Source: Peribacillus sp. FSL E2-0218 (lineage in GTDB: Bacteria; Bacillota; Bacilli; Bacillales; DSM-1321). From it: DNA of 64,000 bases. The stretch is taken from the NCBI RefSeq assembly GCF_037992945.1, contig NZ_CP150304.1:2793501-2857500 (forward strand), read 5' to 3'. The number at the start of each line of letters is the position of its first letter. Position 1 is the stretch's first letter. A program made the position numbers and the translations under genes. The notes beneath the pieces were generated by a model. That model was not told the DNA's origin, did no database searches, and saw nothing but the letters and a program-made list of their open reading frames with translations. Of this stretch, positions 25,442 to 33,443 are shown piece by piece.

Positions 25442-26041
25442 TTAAATGGCAAAATGATGGCCGCCGATGACTTTGATGACCTCCAATTTTTTCATCCATT
25501 TGCTGTCCGAGATGCTTGGATTCCAAAAATACAAGGCATCATTTGTGTAGCCATGAATGGCCAACGCTTCATTAACGGCCTTCTTGGCGTCTTTTCCGGC
25601 AGGTCGGTTGATACTGCCATCACCGACAGGAGAGAACTGATTTTTTTGGTAAATCACTTCCCTTACAGTATCGGGAAATTCATCACTGTCCAAACGATTC
25701 AATACTACACCTGCGACTTCCACCTTACCTCTGTACGGTTCCCCTTTGGCTTCTGCATGCACAAGCCTTGCTAATAATTCTTTATCTTTTTCACTCATTA
25801 CATGTGGAATGATCAATTTTTTACCAGGTTCGGCAACATTGTTGACATTATGGTTGGCTTCTTTCAACTTCGCGATCGGTACACCATACTGCTTGGCAAT
25901 GTCCCATATCGATTCGCCTTGTTTGATGACATGCTTGGTTGCTCCATCAGAAGCTTTACTGGTCGTTCCTTTAGGAAAAACGATTCCTATAGCGATGACG
26001 CTTAGAGTCATTATCACGGCTATTATTGCTGATAATTTCAT
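25442..26041 (-). CDS. LysM plus SleB/CwlJ-type cell wall hydrolase, YkvT-like
   Basis: The ATG follows AGGAGG. The 199-aa product has an N-terminal membrane/signal segment (residues 5-22), a LysM peptidoglycan-binding domain (about 37-80: HVIKQGESIWDIAKQYGVPIAKLKEANHN) and a Hydrolase_2 domain (about 88-199) with the probable catalytic Glu in RLVHAEAKGEPYRGKVEVAGVVLNR. The family cleaves peptidoglycan; this version resembles YkvT and related exported enzymes rather than CwlJ. It could act in vegetative wall turnover or spore cortex hydrolysis. Confidence 0.9.
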   Translation of the reverse strand: MKLSAIIAVIMTLSVIAIGIVFPKGTTSKASDGATKHVIKQGESIWDIAKQYGVPIAKLKEANHNVNNVAEPGKKLIIPHVMSEKDKELLARLVHAEAKGEPYRGKVEVAGVVLNRLDSDEFPDTVREVIYQKNQFSPVGDGSINRPAGKDAKKAVNEALAIHGYTNDALYFWNPSISDSKWMKKLEVIKVIGGHHFAI

Positions 26042-26133
26042 CTTGTAACCTCCTTGTTAAGCATCTACCAAGGATAACAGACCATATAAGAGAAAACAGC
26101 GCTAAATTTTTTCCAAGGAAATCAAGGAAAAAA

Positions 26134-26706
26134 TTACACGGACTTATTTGATTCCCATTCTTCACGTAATAGTCCCATTCTGATTGAATCATAGTAAACG
26201 CCATCATGATAACGGCATTTTCTCATCCTGCCTTCAATTTGCATACCTGCCTTTTCCCCAACAGCCATCATACGCGGATTGCCTGACCAGGTGGTCAGCC
26301 CAACCCTTTCGATCTCAATATTTTCAAACAAGTAGCTTATGTACAGAATCAACGCTTCCGTTCCATAGCCTCCATTCCAATACGTTGGATCGAAAATCGT
26401 AATTCCGATTTCAAGCCAACGTGAAGGTTGGTGTTCCCAGTAATAAACAATGGAACCTATTATTTGATCATCGATTTCAAGCAGAAGCTCTGAATAAGCC
26501 CCTATTTTTTCATCGAACGCTTTCATCTTCGTTTCTTTGTCGATAAACGTAGTGAAATCAACGAGCTCCAAAGGAAAATACGGTGCATCCCACTTCTTCC
26601 ATTCCGGGCTAACTTCCCCATATTTCAAGCTCCATAAGCATTTGAAATCGGCTTCCTTCACATTTCGTAAACTAACTCTTTTACCCACGATTCGAACATC
26701 TTCCAT
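26134..26706 (-). CDS. GNAT acetyltransferase, RimJ/RimL type
   Basis: The start ATG follows GGAGG. The 190-aa protein has a single acetyltransferase domain: VGKRVSLRNVKEADFKCLWSLK at the start, the acetyl-CoA loop region WNGGYGTEALILYISYLFENIEIERV and then NPRMMAVGEKAGMQIEGRMRK. This layout matches RimJ/RimL-type N-acetyltransferases. The acceptor cannot be predicted. Confidence 0.88.
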   Translation of the reverse strand: MEDVRIVGKRVSLRNVKEADFKCLWSLKYGEVSPEWKKWDAPYFPLELVDFTTFIDKETKMKAFDEKIGAYSELLLEIDDQIIGSIVYYWEHQPSRWLEIGITIFDPTYWNGGYGTEALILYISYLFENIEIERVGLTTWSGNPRMMAVGEKAGMQIEGRMRKCRYHDGVYYDSIRMGLLREEWESNKSV

Positions 26707-26729
26707 TTTTTATCCTCCATTTTCCCAAT

Positions 26730-27134
26730 TCACCTGTAAACATCCAATTTAATGAAATAGTGTCTATCTCTCGGTCCGTCGAATTCACAAAAAAACACAC
26801 CCTGCCATGTACCAAGAATCAAATTCCCTCCATGAATGATCACCTGCTGTGAAGAACCGACCGTACTTGATTTCAAATGTGCCGCCGTATTTCCTTCCAT
26901 ATGTAAGTCCAGTGTATGATCCCAAGGATATTGCTCGTCCAACCTTCTAAGCATATCCTTCTTGACATCCGGATCGGCATTCTCGTTGATCGTGATTCCA
27001 GCCGTCGTATGCGGGCAATAAATGAGCGCTATGCCCTCTTGAATCCCGCATTCAGAAATGAAAGCCTGCACATCGTTTGAAACATCGATCATATCATCCC
27101 TTTTTGTCGTTTTTAACGTATATTTCTTCAGCAT
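26730..27134 (-). CDS. YjbQ-family (UPF0047) protein
   Basis: This compact 134-aa protein covers the whole family domain: a conserved His in ALIYCPHTTAGITINENADPDVKKDM, DLHMEGNTAAHLKSSTVGSS, and LGTWQGVFFCEFDGPRDRHY. Members have been linked to thiamine-phosphate synthase side activity and tolerate various roles; the biological function is unsettled. A proper ribosome site (GGAG) precedes it. It stands close to the acetyltransferase gene on the same strand and may be cotranscribed with it. Confidence 0.92.
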   Translation of the reverse strand: MLKKYTLKTTKRDDMIDVSNDVQAFISECGIQEGIALIYCPHTTAGITINENADPDVKKDMLRRLDEQYPWDHTLDLHMEGNTAAHLKSSTVGSSQQVIIHGGNLILGTWQGVFFCEFDGPRDRHYFIKLDVYR

Positions 27135-27310
27135 TCACGTTCACTCCTTTTTTTCTTTTTATTTCTATACCCAGTAGCGTAAAACTTATGCCTTTGTCTT
27201 CGATTAGGCGATAAAGCCTGCTTATCGATTCCGATAGATTAATTAAGCTTTCCTTATTGTAGTTTTCGTTTTAAAATTGGAAATATAATGAATAAGGAGA
27301 GTGTAGAATA

Positions 27311-27679
27311 ATGGAATTCCAATTTAAATCGATCGATCATTTCCAATTAGCATCCCCCAAGGGCAGCGAGGACATATCAAGGAAGTTTTATCATGGCATT
27401 CTAAAGCTGAGGGAAGTCGAAAAGCCCGCGAGCCTTAAAGTGAACGGGGGAGTATGGTTCGAAGCGGGTTCGGTCAACATACATATCGGGATAGAGGAAC
27501 CATTCATTCCTGCCCGAAAGGCCCATCCAGCGCTTGAAATTGAAAATCTTTCAGGACTGAAACAGCATTTAAACCAAAACGATATATCGTTTATTGAAGA
27601 TGAGAGGCTACCTGGAGCAGACCGCATTTATGTAGCAGATCCCTTCGGAAACCGGATCGAAATTTTGGAATGGAAATAA
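27311..27679 (+). CDS. VOC-superfamily (glyoxalase/bleomycin-resistance fold) protein
   Basis: The product is 122 aa with paired beta-alpha-beta-beta-beta units. Candidate metal ligands are the His in SIDHFQLA, the His in VNIHIGIEE and the Glu in GNRIEILEW. The typical ending RIYVADPFGNRIEILE is present. The substrate is unknown; members include dioxygenases, glyoxalases and resistance proteins. It follows an AAGGAGA-type ribosome site and is divergent from the YjbQ gene. Confidence 0.88.
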   Translation: MEFQFKSIDHFQLASPKGSEDISRKFYHGILKLREVEKPASLKVNGGVWFEAGSVNIHIGIEEPFIPARKAHPALEIENLSGLKQHLNQNDISFIEDERLPGADRIYVADPFGNRIEILEWK

Positions 27680-27787
27680 TGTTGGTGTCCAATCCGGACC
27701 CAAGAAAAATCCATAATGGTGTGAGGATTTTCATAAGACAATCAGATTCCGTGGAATCCTTCGAAAAAATATAAAGCAGGTGAATAA

Positions 27788-28201
27788 ATGAAAAGACCTT
27801 TAGGCGTAACGTTGATCAGCTATTTTTATTTGTTTGGCGCGGTTGTATTGATTGCCACGGCACTATTCTTCGATGCAAATGCTAATGATGTTAGTGTGGC
27901 GGAGCGATTCGGTTTACCTCTCTTCCCGGAACGATCATTCAGGATCACATTGGCGATATTTTCACTGATCGTCATATATGGTTATATGAGCTTAAGAAAA
28001 TGGGGATTTTGGTTAATGATTTTATACTCTTTTGGATTTGGAATGATAAGTTGTGTTCTTTCATTCTACAATAATCACCCCCCTTTTACCGGGAATTTCA
28101 TTTGGTCAGTAATCGTATTCATATATACGATTTCTGTTAGCAAGTCTTTTTTCATTAAAGAAAGGGGTGTGAAGAAAACACTGTATGTTAAGCTTTCTTG
28201 A
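27788..28201 (+). CDS. Hypothetical membrane protein (137 aa)
   Basis: Four hydrophobic segments (about residues 8-28, 50-70, 75-98, 103-122) and a short basic tail indicate an integral membrane protein. GCAGGTG precedes the ATG. No family recognised. It lies 108 bp after the VOC gene. Confidence 0.7.
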   Translation: MKRPLGVTLISYFYLFGAVVLIATALFFDANANDVSVAERFGLPLFPERSFRITLAIFSLIVIYGYMSLRKWGFWLMILYSFGFGMISCVLSFYNNHPPFTGNFIWSVIVFIYTISVSKSFFIKERGVKKTLYVKLS

Positions 28202-28311
28202 ATGGCTGGCAGGCAGACATGAAAGAAGTTTCCCCGGAATGCCCATGTAAGAAAAGCAAGGACTTTATAAATATGCCTAGCGCGATGAAATAACAAAAGC
28301 TTTTTAACATC

Positions 28312-28349
28312 CAAAAGACGGGTCCAATTTAATTGGACCCGTCCTTTTT
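28312..28349. terminator. Bidirectional terminator
   Basis: Long arms GACGGGTCCAATT and AATTGGACCCGTC, flanked by an A4 stretch and a T5 run, sit between the convergent membrane-protein gene and fruA. Confidence 0.9.
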
Positions 28350-28351
28350 AT

Positions 28352-30244
28352 TCATAGCTGTTTCTTTTTCCATACACCCAATAGTAAAGCCGTGATGAGA
28401 GAGCCTATTAATATGGCCAGCAAATAGAGAAGTGGATGATTAACAAGCGGAACGACGAATATTCCTCCATGGGGTGCAGGCAGTGTTACATGAAAAGCCA
28501 TTGACAGTGCCCCCGCAGTCGCTGAACCGATTACACTGCTGACGATGACGCGCAGTGGATCCGCTGCCGCAAAAGGGATCGCTCCTTCTGTAATGAATGA
28601 AGCGCCCATAAAGTAGTTGGTAAAGCCTGATTTCCGTTCCATTTCACTGAATTTGCTTTTGAAGAACGTTGTCGCCAAAGCAATTCCGAGTGGCGGGACC
28701 ATTCCGCCGGCCATTACTGCGGCATGCGGTCCAAAACTTGAAGCTTCGATAGCCGCAATGCCAAAAGTGAAAGCCGCTTTATTAAGGGGGCCGCCCATAT
28801 CCACTGCCATCATGCCCCCAAGGATCAACCCAAGGAATATTGCATTCGTGCCAGATAATCCTTGGAGCCAATTGGTCAAGCCTTGATTAATGGCCGTCAC
28901 TGGTTCATTGATGAGAAAAATCATGATCAATCCGGTAATTAACATCCCAAAAACAGGATAAAGCAGTACAGGCTTTATTCCCTCAAGGGTATGAGGTAAC
29001 TTTGAAAACAATTTCTTCAATAGCAAGACGACATAACCAGCAAGGAAACCGGCAATCAGTCCGCCAAGAAAACCGGCATTGGCCTGTGCAGCCAATAGCC
29101 CCCCAACCATACCAGGGGCAAAGCCTGGTCGATCGGCAATACTGGAAGCGATGAAGCCGGCAAGTACAGGAACAAGCAGGAAGAAGGCACCGCTCGTTCC
29201 CCCTCCGATATCGCTCAATGCTTTGGCAATCGGATTATACTCCGGATTTGTCGGATCAGCGGCCTCGATTCCAAAAAAGAAAGAAAGCGCAACCAAGATA
29301 CCGCCACCTACTACAAATGGGAGCATATTACTTACCCCATTCATTAAGTGTTTGTAAATGCCCAGACCGCTTTTAGTTGAGTCCGCTTCGTCTCTTTTAT
29401 CATGGCCAGTTCCTTTGTAAACAGGCGCATCCTGTTTCACGGCTCTAGTCAACAGTTCTTCGGTCTTCCGGATTCCTTGGGCAACCGGAACGATTATCAC
29501 ATGCTTCCCATTAAAACGATCCATCTCCACCTGTTTATCAGCGGCTACGATGATCGCATCCGCCTCTGCAATTTCTGCAGCGGTCAAAGCATTCTTGATT
29601 CCTGTTGAGCCATTTGTTTCCACTTTGAAGTCGATACCCATTTCCTTCGCTTTCGCCTTGAGCGCATCGGCTGCCATATAGGTATGGGCAATCCCTGTCG
29701 GGCACGCTGTAACAGCGAGGACCTTGCCGTTTTTTGTACCGCTTTCACTATTGCTCGAATGCAGCTCTTCCTCTTCTTCTGCATCGGCTTCCATTTCTTT
29801 ATGGTTGATGATTTCAATGATCTCCTCACCGGAGGATGCGGAGATCAAGCGGGCCCTGAACTGTTCATCCATCAATAAGGAAGAAAGGCGTGATAAGGTT
29901 TCCAAGTGATCCGCATTCGCTCCGTCGCTTGCTGCTATCATAAAGAACAAATGTGCAGGCATGCCATCAAGCGATTCGTAATCGACACCGTTCATAGATC
30001 TACCGAAACAGATGGCAGGTATCTTCACGGCGCTCGTTTTAGCGTGAGGGATCGCAATTCCTTCTCCAATTCCTGTCGTGCTTTGTTTTTCACGTTTTAG
30101 GATGGCGGCTTTGAATGCCTCCACATCATTCAATCGGTCAGCCTCGGCTAGCTTCCCTGACAATTCATCAATGACAGCTTGCTTTGTAGCACTTTGAAGA
30201 TCGATGATGATTGTATCCAATTTTAACAAGTCCGTGATTTTCAT
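28352..30244 (-). CDS. fruA: PTS fructose EIIABC
   Basis: The single 630-aa polypeptide carries EIIA (about 1-145, phosphohistidine in GIAIPHAKTSAV), EIIB (about 170-270, phosphocysteine in VTACPTGIAHTYMAA) and EIIC (about 300-630; GGGTSGAFFLLVPVLAGFIA, FITEGAIPFAAADP). This is the common Bacillus FruA layout. It imports fructose as fructose-1-phosphate, which FruK, encoded four bases upstream, then phosphorylates again. The ATG follows GGAGG. It is the last gene of fruR-fruK-fruA. Confidence 0.97.
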   Translation of the reverse strand: MKITDLLKLDTIIIDLQSATKQAVIDELSGKLAEADRLNDVEAFKAAILKREKQSTTGIGEGIAIPHAKTSAVKIPAICFGRSMNGVDYESLDGMPAHLFFMIAASDGANADHLETLSRLSSLLMDEQFRARLISASSGEEIIEIINHKEMEADAEEEEELHSSNSESGTKNGKVLAVTACPTGIAHTYMAADALKAKAKEMGIDFKVETNGSTGIKNALTAAEIAEADAIIVAADKQVEMDRFNGKHVIIVPVAQGIRKTEELLTRAVKQDAPVYKGTGHDKRDEADSTKSGLGIYKHLMNGVSNMLPFVVGGGILVALSFFFGIEAADPTNPEYNPIAKALSDIGGGTSGAFFLLVPVLAGFIASSIADRPGFAPGMVGGLLAAQANAGFLGGLIAGFLAGYVVLLLKKLFSKLPHTLEGIKPVLLYPVFGMLITGLIMIFLINEPVTAINQGLTNWLQGLSGTNAIFLGLILGGMMAVDMGGPLNKAAFTFGIAAIEASSFGPHAAVMAGGMVPPLGIALATTFFKSKFSEMERKSGFTNYFMGASFITEGAIPFAAADPLRVIVSSVIGSATAGALSMAFHVTLPAPHGGIFVVPLVNHPLLYLLAILIGSLITALLLGVWKKKQL

Positions 30245-30248
30245 AGAG

Positions 30249-31169
30249 TCAGCCTCCTGTTAGTTGTTTGATATCGATTTGCGGCAATAATTCCTCAATT
30301 TTATCCAATGTACCAAGATCGGATGAAAAGGCAGTAGCGCTTCCTGCCGCAAGACTGAAGCGAAAGGCAGCTAATAGATCACCGGTCTTTTCATAGGTTC
30401 CAATGAACCCTGCCACCATGGAATCACCGGCACCTACCGAGTTGATGACTTTTCCCTTTGGCACATTTGCCGAGTAGCACTGTCCGTTCGAGCAAAGCAC
30501 CGCACCCGCTCCCGCCATGGAAACGATCACGTTCTGGGCCCCTTCTTCCACCAATCTATTCCCATACTCAACGGCATCGGCAACTGTTCTGATTTCTGTA
30601 CCAAATAGCTCGCCCAGTTCATGATGATTGGGTTTGATTAAAAAGGGCCGATGAGGAAGGACATTCAGTAATTCCTTGCCGCTTGTATCCACCACCACTT
30701 TAATGGCGTTAGCAGAACAAGTCTCTGCCATTGCTTCATATACCTCGGCAGGGACGCTTGAAGGAATGCTGCCAGACAAAATGAGGATATCATCATTTTT
30801 CAACTGCTCGATCTGGCTGAATAATTGCCGGTAATTCCCTTTTGAAATGATGGGCCCCTGACTATTTATTTCAGTCTCGACTTCCGTTTTCAATTTAATG
30901 TTAATTCTCGTATCTCCCGCAATCTCCGTAAAGTCCGTATAAATCTCTTCTTGCTTTAAAAATCGTTTGATGAACTCACCCGTTTGACCGCCGATGAAGC
31001 CTAAGGCCGTCGTAACATTTCCAAGCCTTTTAAGAACACGCGAAACATTGATCCCTTTCCCCCCGGGGAATTTCGCATCATAAGAAGTCCGATTCACATG
31101 CCCTATTTGAAAGTTTTCCACCTCTACCAAATAATCAATGGATGGATTGAGCGTAACTGTATAAATCAT
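30249..31169 (-). CDS. fruK: 1-phosphofructokinase
   Basis: This 306-aa PfkB/ribokinase-family sugar kinase has the N-terminal signature VTLNPSIDYLVEVENF, the first PfkB motif GGKGINVSRVLKRLG and the catalytic end motif NSVGAGDSMVAGFIG. It converts fructose-1-phosphate to fructose-1,6-bisphosphate. Its start overlaps the fruR stop by four bases (ATGA), which points to translational coupling, and fruA follows after four bases. Confidence 0.97.
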   Translation of the reverse strand: MIYTVTLNPSIDYLVEVENFQIGHVNRTSYDAKFPGGKGINVSRVLKRLGNVTTALGFIGGQTGEFIKRFLKQEEIYTDFTEIAGDTRINIKLKTEVETEINSQGPIISKGNYRQLFSQIEQLKNDDILILSGSIPSSVPAEVYEAMAETCSANAIKVVVDTSGKELLNVLPHRPFLIKPNHHELGELFGTEIRTVADAVEYGNRLVEEGAQNVIVSMAGAGAVLCSNGQCYSANVPKGKVINSVGAGDSMVAGFIGTYEKTGDLLAAFRFSLAAGSATAFSSDLGTLDKIEELLPQIDIKQLTGG

Positions 31170-31921
31170 TTAATGGTCACAACCTTTACCTTTGGATTTT
31201 TTTGCAGTTGAGCAACAGCCTCTTCATCATTCCCATCCGTTATGATGATGGCATCGCTTACATCAGCAACCTTTGCAAACGTCGCCTCATTCAGCTTAGA
31301 GCTGTCACAAAGCACATACGTTTCATTAGAGAGACTGATTGCCAGCTTCTTCAATTGGGCTTCTTCCGGATCCGGGGTTGTGAAACCCATCTCTTGATGG
31401 ATGCCGTTCATTCCCAAGAAACATTTATCAAATCTGTATTCATTCAAAAATTGTCCAGCATTGCTTCCGATAACTGCATTTGTCGAAAATTTTATTGTGC
31501 CGCCCACTAGGACGGTTTTGATTTGCAGCTCGATCAGTTTTGGAATATGCATAAGGCCATTTGTCATGACCGTAACATTCTTCTCTTTTAAAAAGGGAAT
31601 CATTTCTGCCGTTGTCGTACCTGCATCAAGGTAAATGCAATCATTTTTCTCGATGAAAGAGGACGCCCGATTTGCAATTAGCCGCTTTTCAGCCGTTGCT
31701 TTATTTTGCTTTTCCACCGTTGTCGGTTCAAGGCCCTTTCTTTGTAGCAAGGAGGCCCCGCCATGCACACGTTTCAACAACTTCATTTCTTCTAGCTGCA
31801 CTAGATCCCTTCGAATCGTCGACTCCGATGCGTGCAGCTGATCGACAAGCTCCTGAAGCTTTACCGTTCCTTGGTTTTTTAGAATTGTTATGATGAATTC
31901 ATGTCTTTCAGTCGTTAACAT
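31166..31921 (-). CDS. fruR: Fructose operon repressor FruR (DeoR family)
   Basis: Starting at 31921 (MLTTERHEFI), GAGGTG has six-base spacing; an upstream GTG in frame overlaps that ribosome site and is unlikely. The protein is 251 aa. Residues 1-60 form a DeoR helix-turn-helix (VKLQELVDQLHASESTIRRDLVQLEE, RVHGGAS), and the rest binds sugar phosphate (YLDAGTTTAEMI, MTNGLMHIPKL, GSNAGQFL). It likely responds to fructose-1-phosphate and controls its own operon through the paired sites just upstream. Confidence 0.93.
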   Translation of the reverse strand: MLTTERHEFIITILKNQGTVKLQELVDQLHASESTIRRDLVQLEEMKLLKRVHGGASLLQRKGLEPTTVEKQNKATAEKRLIANRASSFIEKNDCIYLDAGTTTAEMIPFLKEKNVTVMTNGLMHIPKLIELQIKTVLVGGTIKFSTNAVIGSNAGQFLNEYRFDKCFLGMNGIHQEMGFTTPDPEEAQLKKLAISLSNETYVLCDSSKLNEATFAKVADVSDAIIITDGNDEEAVAQLQKNPKVKVVTIK

Positions 31922-31955
31922 TCCATCCACCTCGCTTTAATACCATCATCATATA

Positions 31956-31991
31956 TGAAAACGTTTAAAGAATCAATCAAAAACGTTTAAA
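31956..31991. promoter_or_regulatory. Two AAACGTTTAAA sites upstream of fruR (FruR operators and/or cre)
   Basis: TGAAAACGTTTAAA (31956-31969) and CAAAAACGTTTAAA (31978-31991) repeat with 22-bp spacing, about two helical turns. They resemble CcpA cre sites and also suit a repeated FruR operator. Sequence cannot tell which protein binds. Confidence 0.6.
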
Positions 31992-32107
31992 ATTATTCAA
32001 TTTCATTCAACTATACACTAAAATCATCCACAAACCTTCATGTTATTGTTATAAACCACGCATGCATATTTCTTACCTATGAAAATATATAGTTATTTTT
32101 TTTCGCA

Positions 32108-32140
32108 AAAAAACCTCTGTCATATTGACAGAGGTTTTTT
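32108..32140 (-). terminator. odhAB terminator
   Basis: Arms AAAAAACCTCTGTC and GACAGAGGTTTTTT follow the odhB stop. The flanking A and T runs allow function in both directions. Confidence 0.9.
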
Positions 32141-32155
32141 ACATAATTTCATTTA

Positions 32156-33442
32156 TTATCCTTGAAGTAAAAGTTGCTCAGGATCTTCAAGCATATCTTT
32201 GATGGCCACTAAGAAGCCGACTGCTTCTTTACCGTCAACGATACGGTGATCGTAAGATAATGCTAGGTACATCATCGGTCTGTTTTCGATTTGGTCTCCA
32301 ACAGCGATAGGACGCGTTTTAATTGTATGCATTCCTAAAATCCCGACTTGAGGGGCATTCAAGATCGGTGTTGATAATAAGGAACCGAAAGTCCCGCCAT
32401 TTGTGATGGTAAAAGTCCCACCTGATAAATCAGAAAGACCCAGTTTATTGTTACGCGCTTTAACAGCCAAATCCGAAATGTTCTTTTCGATTTCAGCAAA
32501 GCTTTTGCGGTCTGCATCCCTAACAACGGGAACGACTAAACCTTCATCAGTCGATACAGCTACACCGATATCGTAAAAGTTCTTTTTCAGGATATGGTCG
32601 CCTTTGATTTCTGCATTCAATAGCGGATATTTTTTCAAGGCGCCAATGACTGCTTTAGTGAAGAATGACATGAAGCCAAGTTTAACATCATTCGCTTTCA
32701 CGAAAGAATCCTTATGGCGGCTGCGCAATTCCATTACGGCAGAAAGGTCGACTTCGTTAAAAGTTGTAAGCATGGCTGCTTCGGATTGTACTTGAACTAG
32801 ACGCTTGGCAATGGTTTGACGACGGCGAGTCATCTTAACCACTTCAATACGGTCATCATTCACTTCAACAGGTGCTGCTGGTTGTTTAGCTGCTGGCGCT
32901 GTATTTGTTGCCGCTGCCGGTGCTGTAGGTGCTGCTGGTGCATTGCTTGCAGCTTCTACATCTTGTACACGTACACGGCCTAGCGGGTCGGCTACAGGCA
33001 CTTGAGTCAAGTCAATCCCTTTTTCACGAGCCAATTTCCTTGCAGCTGGTGAAGCAATAACTTGTTGAGTGGATGTTGCTTCCTTCGTTTCTGCTTTTGG
33101 AGTCTCTTGAGCAGGAGCGGCTTGTTCCTTTTTGGCTGGCTCGGCTTTAGCTTCCTTAGCTTCTTCTGCTTTTGGAGCTTCCGCCTTCGGAGCTGCTGCA
33201 GCTGATCCATTCTCATCGACGATGGCGATCGCTTGTCCAACTTGGACAGTGTCGCCTTCTTCTGCTAAATGTTCAGAAAGTGTACCCGTATAATCTGAAA
33301 TGATTTCTACGTTTACTTTATCCGTTTCCAGTTCAAGGACATATTCTCCTTTTTCAACATGGTCACCGGGTTGTTTTAACCATTGCGCAATAGATCCTTC
33401 AGAAATTGATTCTGCTAATTCAGGTACTTTTACTTCAGCCAT
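32156..33442 (-). CDS. odhB: Dihydrolipoyllysine succinyltransferase (E2 of 2-oxoglutarate dehydrogenase)
   Basis: Start 33442 (MAEVKVPELAES) follows GAGGGGGAG; 428 aa. A lipoyl domain (about 1-76, lipoylated Lys in LELETDKVNVEI), an Ala/Pro/Lys-rich linker, the peripheral subunit-binding domain (about 135-170: VIASPAARKLAREKGIDL) and a catalytic core (about 200-428) with the active His/Asp in YDHRIVDGKEAV are present in order. It transfers succinyl groups to CoA in the TCA cycle. OdhB is encoded one base after the odhA stop, with its ribosome site inside odhA. Confidence 0.97.
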   Translation of the reverse strand: MAEVKVPELAESISEGSIAQWLKQPGDHVEKGEYVLELETDKVNVEIISDYTGTLSEHLAEEGDTVQVGQAIAIVDENGSAAAAPKAEAPKAEEAKEAKAEPAKKEQAAPAQETPKAETKEATSTQQVIASPAARKLAREKGIDLTQVPVADPLGRVRVQDVEAASNAPAAPTAPAAATNTAPAAKQPAAPVEVNDDRIEVVKMTRRRQTIAKRLVQVQSEAAMLTTFNEVDLSAVMELRSRHKDSFVKANDVKLGFMSFFTKAVIGALKKYPLLNAEIKGDHILKKNFYDIGVAVSTDEGLVVPVVRDADRKSFAEIEKNISDLAVKARNNKLGLSDLSGGTFTITNGGTFGSLLSTPILNAPQVGILGMHTIKTRPIAVGDQIENRPMMYLALSYDHRIVDGKEAVGFLVAIKDMLEDPEQLLLQG

Positions 33443-33443
33443 T